Source: Burkholderia sp.
Lineage (GTDB): Bacteria > Pseudomonadota > Gammaproteobacteria > Burkholderiales > Burkholderiaceae
NCBI GenBank assembly: GCA_030151225.1
Contig: JASLEG010000271.1
Location: 1 to 27,646, forward strand
Length of the DNA stretch: 27,646 nucleotides
Reading direction: 5' to 3'
How positions within the stretch are numbered: the first letter of the stretch is position 1; each line of letters begins with the position of its first letter. The notes below the pieces were generated by a model. The model was not told where the DNA came from and did not search any database. It saw only the letters and a program-made list of their open reading frames with translations. Positions 16,237 through 23,418 of the stretch are shown piece after piece. The translations under genes were made by a program, and so were the position numbers.

Positions 16237-16281
16237 AGGCATTTCAACGGCCTGGTAGGGCGTCGTTGATTGACGGCTTAC
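16237..16281 (-). repeat. Right terminal inverted repeat of the IS66-like element
   Basis: Read on the minus strand from 16281 it begins GTAAGCCGTCAATCAACGAC, continues through GCCCTACCAGGCCGTTGAAA and ends TGCCT. It is the inverted partner of 14450-14494. The IS5-remnant start codon lies about 50 bp inside it. Confidence 0.75.
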
Positions 16282-16289
16282 GCTCGACC
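16282..16289. repeat. Right copy of imperfect 8-bp target-site duplication
   Basis: GCTCGACC abuts the right end of the element; 6 of 8 bases match GATCGATC at 14442-14449. Confidence 0.65.
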
Positions 16290-16344
16290 CGTGGTTCATG
16301 ACGGCGTCAAACACTTCCATCTGCTTGGCATTCAATCCTGGCAC
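16282..16344 (-). pseudogene. LysR-family regulator, N-terminal fragment of the split gene
   Basis: From a GTG at 16344 the minus strand reads MPGLNAKQMEVFDAVMNHGS, the first helix of a LysR DNA-binding domain, and is interrupted at codon 21 by the IS66-like element. Removing the element and one 8-bp duplication joins this to KAAAQHLNVSQPAVSR at 14441 in the same frame. The joined reading is about 116 codons and still lacks the effector domain. It sits 86 bp from the end of a complete LysR gene on the same strand. Confidence 0.82.
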
Positions 16345-16430
16345 CGTGAGTCAGATCAGCGTTTCCTCCGTACAAGGTAGAGACGGTGTCCAGCAGTTCA
16401 GGGCCCGTTCCAGCCATGAATTGGGGGATC

Positions 16431-17357
16431 CTATCCCTTGACAATCAAATGCTCAGGCAGCATCTGCCGAATTTCCCGGCGGACATGATCAATGAAAGGC
16501 TTGAGGATCAGCGTGGAAGAGTTGCGCGACGAGATGACGATTGAATAATCATTGACGATATCTGGTTCAAACGGAATGAACTTGAGCGCGTTTCCCGTGT
16601 AGCCAAATGCCGTCAAGGGGTCGATGATGGAAAGGCCGACACCGGCTTCGACCAGCCTGATGATTGCGGACGACACCTGGGTTTCAACGCTGACGCGACG
16701 GTTGACTTGATTGGACAACATAACCGAATCAATCTTGGTTCGCGCTTCCATGAGAGGTGCCAGCGAAATAAAGCTCTCATTCTCGAAATGCCCGGGATGC
16801 AGGACGCCGACGTTCGCCAGCCGGTGATTTATCGGCACAACTCCCACCATCTTTGCTGTCACGAGGATCTCGCTGTTCGCGTGACGCGCCGCTCGCATCG
16901 GTTGCATCGCAAACCCGAGATCGCAGCGATCGCTCTGGACCATGTCCAATACTGTCGCGGAGCTGTGCACATGCATCGTCACCAGCGCGTCCGGATAGTC
17001 GTTTGCAAAGCTGGCTATGGCGCGAGGCAGGACCGAGTGAGCCATGCTCGGGGCTGCCGCAATTTCAAGGTGGCCGAGTCTGAGTGCCTTGATGGTTGAG
17101 GCTGCGTTGGCAATCCGTTCGATTCCCACCAGTGACTGATGCACGTCAGCAAAGAGTAGCGCTGCCTCCGGGGTTGGGGCTAGCCGGCCCTTGTTGCGTG
17201 TGAAAAGCGGGATCGCGATACGTTCTTCCAGATCCGCAATCAGGCGAGTGACCACGGGCTGCGTGACCTCGAGCATTTCCGCTGCCCCCGTGACCGATCG
17301 TCTAACCATGACCGCTCGAAACGCTTCAAGGTGTCTGAGGGTGATTCTATTTTCCAT
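16431..17357 (-). CDS. LysR-family regulator of the adjacent uptake/oxidation cluster
   Basis: 308 aa, complete. The winged helix-turn-helix covers about residues 6-65 (LRHLEAFRAVMVRRSVTGAA, EMLEVTQPVVTRLIADLEE, GRLAPTPEA), followed by a full effector-binding domain (LGHLEIAAAPSMAHSVLPRA, VQSDRCDLGFAMQPM, LVEAGVGLSIIDPLTA). ATG start at 17357 with a weak ribosome site. It is divergent from the binding-protein gene, and the 231-bp intergenic region holds an A/T-rich near-palindrome at 17377-17399. The arrangement is the classic one for an LTTR controlling a catabolic operon and itself, the inducer probably being the imported compound or its breakdown product. The effector domain resembles OccR/NocR-type opine regulators only in general family terms; the inducer is not known. 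Confidence 0.9.
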   Translation of the reverse strand: MENRITLRHLEAFRAVMVRRSVTGAAEMLEVTQPVVTRLIADLEERIAIPLFTRNKGRLAPTPEAALLFADVHQSLVGIERIANAASTIKALRLGHLEIAAAPSMAHSVLPRAIASFANDYPDALVTMHVHSSATVLDMVQSDRCDLGFAMQPMRAARHANSEILVTAKMVGVVPINHRLANVGVLHPGHFENESFISLAPLMEARTKIDSVMLSNQVNRRVSVETQVSSAIIRLVEAGVGLSIIDPLTAFGYTGNALKFIPFEPDIVNDYSIVISSRNSSTLILKPFIDHVRREIRQMLPEHLIVKG

Positions 17358-17376
17358 AGCATTTAAACATGGGTTG

Positions 17377-17399
17377 ATTGCATATAGCTATTATACAAT
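17377..17399. promoter_or_regulatory. Candidate LysR-regulator binding site
   Basis: ATTGCATA (17377-17384) and TATACAAT (17392-17399) form an inverted repeat with 7 of 8 paired positions and a 7-bp spacer, 20-42 bp upstream of the LysR start. It contains a T-N11-A core. On the minus strand TATAAT (17395-17390) inside the site could be the LysR -10 box, which would allow autoregulation. Confidence 0.5.
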
Positions 17400-17517
17400 T
17401 ATTTTTGGCGACTGAATAGTCAATAAAAACAAGTGGTTACGATATGGGCGCGGTAGGGTGTTAGTATGACATCAATTCGGGTATTTACTCGTTCATGCGG
17501 CTGAAGAAGGTTGCTAC

Positions 17518-17530
17518 GATAATGATCATT
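17518..17530. promoter_or_regulatory. Weak Fur-like motif upstream of the binding-protein gene
   Basis: GATAATGATCATT shares its first nine bases with the Fur consensus half and is part of a near-palindrome (CGATAATGATCATTCG). Outside these bases the 19-bp Fur consensus is poorly matched, so this is only a lead. It lies about 60 bp before the start at 17589. Confidence 0.25.
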
Positions 17531-17588
17531 CGGGTGCGTCCGGTTCGCGAGGTTCAGTCTCGGGCATGTCCCGGTTTGGAAGGTTTAC

Positions 17589-19172
17589 ATGATGAAATTC
17601 CCTGCTTGCGCCAAAACAATAACTACACTTTTGGTGATCCTGATCTTCGGTTCGGGTTGCTATTCTGTTTACGCAGAGGCGAGCCGTCGCCCTGATATCG
17701 TGGTCAGTTCCGGGGCAACCGATATCACTACGCTCGACCCTGATCGGGCGACTAATTACGGTGATATGGGGGTTGTGTCCGAGATATTTAACGGCCTAGT
17801 CCGTTTTGCGCCGGGGAGTGTCGATCCCAAGACGATTCAACCCGACTTGGCAACGAGCTGGCAAACGACCGCTGACAAGAAAGTCTGGACTTTCATGTTG
17901 CGCAAGGGCGTTCGTTTTCACGGTGGGTATGGTGAGATGAAAGCTGGCGACGTGGTTTATTCGATGAAGCGAGCAGCAGACCCAAGGCGATCGAGCTTTG
18001 CGTCGGATTACTCCGTCATTGAAAATGTCGAGGCAATCGACGACTACACGGTTCGTTTCACGCTCCGATATCCCGATGCAGCTTTCCTGGGGCTGGTGGC
18101 CAATTACCACGGCGGCAGCATTATCAGCGAAGCGGCTGCGGAGAAGATGGGAAGCCGGTTCGGGCAGTCGCCAATCGGTACGGGTCCGTTCGCGTTCGAG
18201 CAGCTGGTGACGCAGCAATACGCCAGGCTGGTGGCCAACGATGCGTACTTCAGGGGCGCCCCGAAGCTTGGTGGTGTCACCTATCGCATGATCCTGTCGG
18301 ACAGCGCACGCGAACTGGCTGTCACGACCGGAGAAATCGATCTGATGTCTGGCAAGCGCGAACAACGTTGGATCGAGCGGGCGAGGCAGCGTGGACTGCT
18401 CGTCGATATCTCCGGGCCTGCTGAATTTCGCACGCTATTTATCAATCGCAACATCAAGCCGCTGGACAATCTCAAGGTTCGTCAAGCGATCGCTGCCTCG
18501 ATCAACGTGGACCAGATCGTGCGCTATGTCGGAGAGGACGTTGCGCAGAAAGGTTGCTCAGTTGTGCCGAATGGTTATGTTGGCGAGGATTGCAGTGCAG
18601 GCAACTATACCTATGACGTGACAAAGGCCAGGCGACTGCTCGCTGAAGCCGGTTATCCGAACGGCCTCACCTTGCACTCTGTCGTGTCGAACGTCTCGGC
18701 TTTGCAACCGATCATGGAAATCATCCAGTCGCAACTGGCGCAGGCCGGCATCAGATTGCAGATGGAAGTCGTGGACCATGCGACCTTTCAGTCGAAAAGT
18801 CGGAAGGACGAGAGTGCGCTGGTTCTGTATGGTGCGGCCCGCTTCCCAACTGCAGACAACTGGCTGAGAGAGTTCTATGACTCTGCCGCTTCGATTGGCG
18901 CGCCGGGTGCAATGTCCAATTTTGGGCACTGCTCGGTCGCAGACAATGAAATCCGTGCCGCGCGTGTCAATCCCGATCCCCAAAAGCAACTCGCACTATG
19001 GAAGCAGGCACAGCAGCGGATTCACGACGATGTCTGCGCCGTGCCGCTGTTCGGGCTGCAGCAGGTATGGGCTCGTGCGAGTGGTGTGAGGCTGGGTTAC
19101 GACTCGAAAGGTGCGCTGGGGCTGCAACCGCCGATACTCGAATCCACGACGGTAAATCGGGGTGGGCCCTGA
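17589..19172 (+). CDS. ABC transporter substrate-binding protein, family 5 (SBP_bac_5)
   Basis: 527-aa periplasmic receptor of the Opp/Dpp/NikA/CntA class. The signal peptide (MMKFPACAKTITTLLVILIF...) most likely ends at VYA-EA, about residue 30. Family blocks follow: ITTLDPDRATNYGDMGVVSE, LVRFAPG, PDLATSWQTTADKKVWTFML, RKGVRFHGG, YSMKRAADP, GTGPFAFEQL and KVRQAIAASINVDQIVRYVG. ATG ATG tandem start; GGAAGG lies about 6 nt upstream. It is the first gene of the rightward cluster and divergent from the LysR gene, but a 327-bp gap separates it from the oxidase genes and its permeases lie still further on. Ligands of the family include peptides, Ni, haem, agrocinopines and opine metallophores, so the family alone does not identify the substrate. 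Confidence 0.93.
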   Translation: MMKFPACAKTITTLLVILIFGSGCYSVYAEASRRPDIVVSSGATDITTLDPDRATNYGDMGVVSEIFNGLVRFAPGSVDPKTIQPDLATSWQTTADKKVWTFMLRKGVRFHGGYGEMKAGDVVYSMKRAADPRRSSFASDYSVIENVEAIDDYTVRFTLRYPDAAFLGLVANYHGGSIISEAAAEKMGSRFGQSPIGTGPFAFEQLVTQQYARLVANDAYFRGAPKLGGVTYRMILSDSARELAVTTGEIDLMSGKREQRWIERARQRGLLVDISGPAEFRTLFINRNIKPLDNLKVRQAIAASINVDQIVRYVGEDVAQKGCSVVPNGYVGEDCSAGNYTYDVTKARRLLAEAGYPNGLTLHSVVSNVSALQPIMEIIQSQLAQAGIRLQMEVVDHATFQSKSRKDESALVLYGAARFPTADNWLREFYDSAASIGAPGAMSNFGHCSVADNEIRAARVNPDPQKQLALWKQAQQRIHDDVCAVPLFGLQQVWARASGVRLGYDSKGALGLQPPILESTTVNRGGP

Positions 19173-19499
19173 ATCTCGCCTCATCCGAACAGTTCTATTC
19201 GTTCAGATAGTGATGGGGCATTTCGCGAATGCTACAGGGCTGCAGTTGCAAGACGAGGCGCCAGTCGCATGAGACGGTGAATGGCGGGCGGCGGGAGAGA
19301 TTTCCGGTGGTCTCAAGGTGTTTCACCGCACCCACCAGCTACATCTCCTGGCTGGCGTTGCTGGAGGCTTCCCGCTGTTTGTTGGTGCGCTCTAGATGGA
19401 ATTCGGTTTGCTCTCCTGAAGAACGGGTGTAGGCGCTACCAATATCCATCCTGATAGGCAATCTGGCGCGGCAATTTGCGCGCACAAGGAAGGATCGGA
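19173..19499 (+). other. 327-bp gap between binding-protein and oxidase genes, no recognisable gene
   Basis: Short open stretches exist on both strands (for example 19229-19432 plus) but none has a convincing ribosome site together with recognisable sequence. No terminator with a T-tract is visible after the binding-protein stop. The only clear signal is AAGGAAGGA (19486-19494), the strong ribosome site for the next gene. It may be the residue of a lost gene or hold a secondary promoter. Confidence 0.5.
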
Positions 19500-20627
19500 A
19501 TGGCTTTTGAATATGACGTTACCGTGGTCGGCGCTGGAATGGTTGGTGCGGCTATCGGATATGGACTGGCTGGGCAGAATCTCAGGGTCCTGATGCTGGA
19601 TGGTGTGGACACTGATTTTCGTGCCGCCAAGGCGAATTTTGGCCTTGTCTGGGCGCACGGAAAGGGTTACGGGCAACCCGACTATCAGCGCCTGTCGCTT
19701 GCTGCCGTGAAAGACTGGCCAAGCTTTGCCGAAGAGCTTGAAGCCGAGAGCGGGTTCGAGCTTGCCTATGAACGCAACGGCGGACTGCACTTCTGTATGA
19801 GCGACAGGGAACTGTCCGATCGGGCGGCAAGAATGGACTTATGGCATGCCCAAACTGCCGATCTGGCGCCGACGACGCGCATCCTCGATCGAGGGGAACT
19901 GCAGCGCCGCTTTCCTTCACTCAAGCTGGGTGAGGGGGTGGCTGGCGCCAGTTTGGGCGAGCTGGATGGTCACGTGAATCCGCTTCGCCTGCTTGCCGCA
20001 TTGCAAGCTGCGTTTCTGCGTCGAGGTGGGCATCTGCGCGGTGGATCTGCGGTGATCGCGATCACGGCGCTGCCTGGCGGAGGGTTCGAGGTGAAGACGG
20101 CTGATCGTCAAGCGCACACCGAGCGTGTGGTGATCGCTGCCGGGTTGGGTTCATCAGTGCTCGGTCCGATGGTGGGATTGGACGTGCCGATTCGGCCGCA
20201 GCGTGGCCAACTGCTTGTGACTGAACGTCTGGCCCCGCTATTGCCCGTGCCCGCGAGCGGGCTTCGTCAAACGGGAGAGGGGACCGTGATGATCGGCGTC
20301 ACCCAGGAAGACGCTGGCTACGACCTGCGCACGACTTCGGATGCAGCGGTGCGTATGGCGCGCAGAGCCTTGAAGATCCTCCCGGACCTCGCCGGAGCGA
20401 GGCTGGTGCGTCAGTGGTCCTGCCTTCGGATCATGACGCCGGATGGCGCGCCGGTATACGCGAGCGCTCCCCTCAATCCTGGTGCGCACATCGCGCTATG
20501 CCACTCCGGAGTGACGCTTGCCTCTTTTCACGCGGGAGCCTATGCGCGTGCGTTGGCGAGCGGTTCGTTTCCCGATTCTTTAGGCGTTTTTCACCATGAC
20601 CGCTTCAATGTTCAAAAAGTTGCCTGA
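19500..20627 (+). CDS. FAD-dependent amine/opine dehydrogenase, beta subunit (DadA/OoxB-like)
   Basis: 375-aa DAO-fold flavoprotein, probably the substrate-oxidising subunit of a heterotrimer with the next two genes. A Rossmann FAD motif lies at residues 11-20 (GAGMVGAAIG) after VTVV; further family blocks are NFGLVWAHGKGYGQPDYQ, GGLHF, VVIAAGLGSSVLGPM, IRPQRGQLLVTE and SCLRIMTPDGAPVYA. The C-terminal ALCHSGVTLASFHAGAYA has the His/Gly FAD-contact region. Closest characterised groups are opine oxidase B subunits, D-hydroxyproline dehydrogenase beta and HcnC; it is somewhat shorter than HcnC. It would oxidise the C-N bond of a secondary or D-amino acid and pass electrons on. The start at 19500 has AAGGAAGGA 5 nt upstream. 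It overlaps the gamma-subunit gene by 32 bp. Confidence 0.88.
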   Translation: MAFEYDVTVVGAGMVGAAIGYGLAGQNLRVLMLDGVDTDFRAAKANFGLVWAHGKGYGQPDYQRLSLAAVKDWPSFAEELEAESGFELAYERNGGLHFCMSDRELSDRAARMDLWHAQTADLAPTTRILDRGELQRRFPSLKLGEGVAGASLGELDGHVNPLRLLAALQAAFLRRGGHLRGGSAVIAITALPGGGFEVKTADRQAHTERVVIAAGLGSSVLGPMVGLDVPIRPQRGQLLVTERLAPLLPVPASGLRQTGEGTVMIGVTQEDAGYDLRTTSDAAVRMARRALKILPDLAGARLVRQWSCLRIMTPDGAPVYASAPLNPGAHIALCHSGVTLASFHAGAYARALASGSFPDSLGVFHHDRFNVQKVA

Positions 20628-20904
20628 GCCCGGCGTCCCAACGCTGACACTCTACATAGATGACCAGCCGGTTGAAGCCGAACGCGGCGAGTCTGTCGCA
20701 GCCGTGATGTTGCGCCAGGCGGATCCGGTCTGTCGCAGTACCCCCGTAAATGAAAGTCCGCGTGCTCCGTTCTGCATGATGGGAGTGTGCTTCGAATGCC
20801 TCGCAATCGTCGAGGGCGTACCGTCCACGCAAACTTGCCTGGTATCGGTGCGCGAAGGAATGCGCGTTGAGCGGCAGTTTGGCCGCAGGAAGGCGGCATC
20901 ATGA
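20596..20904 (+). CDS. [2Fe-2S] gamma subunit of the dehydrogenase complex (OoxC/HcnA-like)
   Basis: 102-aa ferredoxin-like electron carrier. The beta-grasp N-terminus (TLTLYIDDQPVEAERGESVA) is followed by the cluster ligands Cys60-x4-Cys65-x2-Cys68-x12-Cys81 (APFCMMGVCFECLA, TQTCLVSV), the arrangement seen in HcnA and in gamma subunits of opine and hydroxyproline dehydrogenases. It starts inside the end of the beta gene (32-bp overlap) and ends in an ATGA overlap with the alpha gene, so the three subunits are translationally coupled and should be made in similar amounts. It likely shuttles electrons between the FAD of beta and the flavin of alpha. Confidence 0.9.
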   Translation: MTASMFKKLPEPGVPTLTLYIDDQPVEAERGESVAAVMLRQADPVCRSTPVNESPRAPFCMMGVCFECLAIVEGVPSTQTCLVSVREGMRVERQFGRRKAAS

Positions 20905-22301
20905 CTCGTCAATTCGACGTGATAGTGATCGGAGCAGGGCCGGCGGGCATGAGTGCCGCCATTGGCCTGCGTGAGCAGGGACTTTCGGTGCTGGTGGTCG
21001 ACGAGCAACCCGCACCCGGTGGTCAGATCTGGCGTGCTGTCGAAGCCGTGGCACCGACGCAACTGGGAACGATGCTGGGAGAGGAGTATCTCGCCGGGGC
21101 TGGTCTCGCGGATCGCTTCCGTAGCTGTGGTGCGTGCTATGAACCCTTGACGCAAGTCTGGCAGATCGAATCCGGCTGGCAGGTCTACATGACGCGTGGC
21201 GGCCGTGCCGAGATGGTGCTCGCGAAGCATGTGGTGCTCGCTTTGGGCGCGCAGGAGCGTCCTGCGCCGTTTCCTGGCTGGACGCTACCCGGTGTGCTGA
21301 CCGTCGGTGCCGCGCAAATCTTGCTGAAGACTGCGCGCCAGGTGCCGTCGGGCCCGGTGTGGGTCGCAGGCAGCGGACCGTTGCCGCTCCTGTATATGGC
21401 ACAACTATTACGTTCTGGTGGCGCAGTCGCAGGATGGCTGGACACCTCGCCATCCGGCGGGTGGCGAAGGGCGCTGCCATGGGCTGGCGCTGCGCTCACG
21501 GCTTGGCGCGATGTCGGAAAGGGATTGGCATGGTTGCGAGAGATCAATGCGGCGGGCGTCAAGCGTTTTCGTGGCGTCAGAAATCTTCGCGCACTCGGCG
21601 ACGGCCGTCTGCAGGAAGTGGAATACGAGCTCGCTGATGGGCACAAGGAGCGCGCGCCGGCAAGCGTACTGCTATCGCATGAGGGCGTCGTCCCTTCCAT
21701 CCACATGACCCGCGCCCTCGGTTGCGAGCACAGCTGGAGCGAGCAGCAGGCGTGCTTCATCCCCGTCCTGGATGCCTGGGGTCAGACGAGCGAACGAGGG
21801 GTATATGTCGCAGGTGATGCTGCGGGCATCGGTGGCGCGAAGGCAGCGTGCGTGCGAGGTGAACTGGTCGCACTCGGCATCGCGCTTCATGTTGGACGTG
21901 TGGCGCAGGAAACTGCAGTACAACGCGCGACGCTGCTTCGAAGGAAACTGAGCGAACTGCTGCGATTGCGGCCGATGCTCGACTCGCTGTATCCGCCTCG
22001 GGCCAGCATTTTGTCTCCGGCTGACGATACGGTTGTCTGTCGTTGCGAAGAGTTGACCGCAGGAGACATCCGCAGGGCCGCCAAAATCGGGCAACCGGGC
22101 CCCAACCAGTTGAAGGCGCATACACGTGCAGGCATGGGCCCGTGTCAGGGTCGTCAATGTGGTTACACCGTTTCTCGGATTATTGCGACGGAGCAAGGCC
22201 GCCAGATTTCCGATGTCGGCTTCTACCGGATCCGTCCACCATTGAAGCCGCTGACGCTGGGCGAGCTGGCGTCGCTCGATATCGATGGGGAGAAACGATG
22301 A
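20901..22301 (+). CDS. FAD/NAD(P)-binding alpha subunit with C-terminal [2Fe-2S] domain (OoxA/HcnB-like)
   Basis: 466 aa. The first dinucleotide motif is VIGAGPAGMSAA (about 9-20); a second, altered one is WVAGSGPLPLLYMAQLL (about 154-170); the FAD-closing motif is GVYVAGDAAGIGGAKAA (about 300-316). The C-terminal domain is BFD-like with ligands Cys380-x-Cys382 and Cys415-x4-Cys420 (VVCRCEELTAGDI, GMGPCQGRQCGYT). This is the standard plan of the alpha subunit in opine oxidases, D-hydroxyproline dehydrogenase and hydrogen cyanide synthase. It shares ATGA with the gamma gene and with the small ORF that follows. The final electron acceptor in such complexes is usually the respiratory chain rather than oxygen; this is family knowledge. 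Confidence 0.92.
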   Translation: MTRQFDVIVIGAGPAGMSAAIGLREQGLSVLVVDEQPAPGGQIWRAVEAVAPTQLGTMLGEEYLAGAGLADRFRSCGACYEPLTQVWQIESGWQVYMTRGGRAEMVLAKHVVLALGAQERPAPFPGWTLPGVLTVGAAQILLKTARQVPSGPVWVAGSGPLPLLYMAQLLRSGGAVAGWLDTSPSGGWRRALPWAGAALTAWRDVGKGLAWLREINAAGVKRFRGVRNLRALGDGRLQEVEYELADGHKERAPASVLLSHEGVVPSIHMTRALGCEHSWSEQQACFIPVLDAWGQTSERGVYVAGDAAGIGGAKAACVRGELVALGIALHVGRVAQETAVQRATLLRRKLSELLRLRPMLDSLYPPRASILSPADDTVVCRCEELTAGDIRRAAKIGQPGPNQLKAHTRAGMGPCQGRQCGYTVSRIIATEQGRQISDVGFYRIRPPLKPLTLGELASLDIDGEKR

Positions 22302-22483
22302 GGAGGGTCAGGGCTACCACGTTGCGTGGTGACGAGGTCAGAGGCGCGTTCACTCGGGAAATCGTCGTGCCGATCGCCTCCTTTCTGATCGCAAGTCGAA
22401 ATAGGGATATCTGTTTTTCGAAGTCTTGCCAGAGGCCGGTGAACGGCACGACCGAGCAGGCCTCACTGGAGCCATTGTCATGA
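22298..22483 (+). CDS. Small 61-aa ORF coupled at both ends (hypothetical)
   Basis: ATG at 22298 overlaps the alpha-subunit stop as ATGA, and its own TGA overlaps the ATG of the first permease as ATGA at 22480-22483. GGGGAGA lies four nt before the start, a near-ideal ribosome site. The product is basic and Arg-rich (MRRVRATTLRGDEVRGAFTR) with a short hydrophobic run (IVVPIASFLIAS) and two Cys; no family is recognised. The tight fit on both sides argues that ribosomes pass through it, either to make a real small protein or simply to couple permease translation to the oxidase. A decayed gene is also possible. Confidence 0.45.
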   Translation: MRRVRATTLRGDEVRGAFTREIVVPIASFLIASRNRDICFSKSCQRPVNGTTEQASLEPLS

Positions 22484-23418
22484 TTCGCTACGCCATCAAG
22501 CGCCTGCTGTTGGCCATTCCAACACTGTTGGCAATGCTAACTGCGGTATTCATTCTGGTGCGCCTGGTGCCGGGCGACCCAGCCGTGGCGATGCTGGGCG
22601 ATCATGCCAGTAAAGCCGCGCTCGTCGCATTGCGTACCCAGATGGGCCTGGACCAGCCCATGTATGTGCAGTATCTGCATTTCATGCGCGACATGCTCTC
22701 GGGAAACTTCGGGGCATCGATGGTCAGTGGGAGATCGGTTCTGCACGAGGTGCGGCTGGTTCTGCCATGGACCTTGCAACTTTCTGCATCGGCCGTGGCA
22801 ATTGGCGTTGCGATCGGCTTGCCGCTCGGGATTTGGGCCGCACTTCGGCGCAACGCATGGCCGGACTATTTGGGTCGGATGCTGTCGCTGGTGGGATTGT
22901 CGTTCCCGTCATTCGTGTCCGCGATTCTGATGTTACTGGTGTTTGCGGTCCAACTGCGCTGGCTTCCTGTCATCACCAGCATGGATGCCGGCTTCGACGT
23001 GCAACTGCGAAACCTGGCGCTGCCCGCATTCAACCTTGGGCTGATCATGGCGGCCTACGTAATGCGGGTGACGCGTTCGTCGATGCTGGGAGTGCTTGGG
23101 GAGGATTTCATACGCACCGCTCGCGCCAAGGGGGTGGGGAATATGCGGCTGGTACTGCGCCACGGATTGCGCAACGCGTTGATTCCCATCGTAACGGTCG
23201 TTGGGCTTTATTTTGGCACCCTGATTGGTAACTCCGTGCTGACGGAGATCGTTTTTAACCGACCGGGACTCGGCAAATTGATTCTGAGTGCCCTGAACGA
23301 GCGGGACTATACGCTCCTCCAGGGCTTGATGGTGGTCTTCGCTTCGTGCGTGATCGTGGTCAATATCCTGACGGACATGGTGTACGGTCTGGTCGACCCT
23401 AGGGTGAAATACAAATGA
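22480..23418 (+). CDS. ABC transporter permease, Opp/DppB type
   Basis: 312-aa inner-membrane permease with six predicted helices. It starts MIRYAIKRLLLAIPTLLAML, the standard DppB/NikB/OppB N-terminus, with the ARLVPGDPA-like RLVPGDPAVAMLGDHAS block following. The EAA coupling loop is EDFIRTARAKGVGNMRLVLRH-like (about 215-235), and the end is the family LVDPRVKYK. The ATG at 22480 is preferred over an in-frame upstream start at 22426 because it has GGAG eight nt upstream and gives the normal N-terminus. It overlaps the next permease by ATGA. It forms the pore with the second permease and receives ligand from the family-5 binding protein. Confidence 0.93.
   Translation: MIRYAIKRLLLAIPTLLAMLTAVFILVRLVPGDPAVAMLGDHASKAALVALRTQMGLDQPMYVQYLHFMRDMLSGNFGASMVSGRSVLHEVRLVLPWTLQLSASAVAIGVAIGLPLGIWAALRRNAWPDYLGRMLSLVGLSFPSFVSAILMLLVFAVQLRWLPVITSMDAGFDVQLRNLALPAFNLGLIMAAYVMRVTRSSMLGVLGEDFIRTARAKGVGNMRLVLRHGLRNALIPIVTVVGLYFGTLIGNSVLTEIVFNRPGLGKLILSALNERDYTLLQGLMVVFASCVIVVNILTDMVYGLVDPRVKYK

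Larger units (their letters stand above)
14450..16281. mobile_element. IS66-like non-autonomous element carrying a GST gene and an IS5 remnant
   Basis: An 1832-bp insertion bounded by 45-bp terminal inverted repeats (34 of 45 positions identical, no gaps). The ends start GTATGC (left) and GTAAGC (right), close to the 5'-GTAA ends known for the IS66 family, and the flanking duplication is 8 bp, also the IS66 rule. Inside are a glutathione S-transferase gene, an internal IS66-end-like stretch (15255-15296) and a deleted IS5-family transposase. No IS66 tnpA/tnpB/tnpC sequence is visible, so any movement needed transposase supplied elsewhere. The element splits a LysR gene at its 21st codon. The split and the inverted ends are directly seen; the IS66 family assignment is inference from end sequence and duplication length. 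Confidence 0.7.

Noticed and set aside
19500..22301. Hydrogen cyanide synthase (hcnABC)
   Set aside because: Subunit types match, but the order is beta-gamma-alpha instead of gamma-alpha-beta, the beta subunit is shorter and the genes sit in an uptake operon, which favours catabolism.
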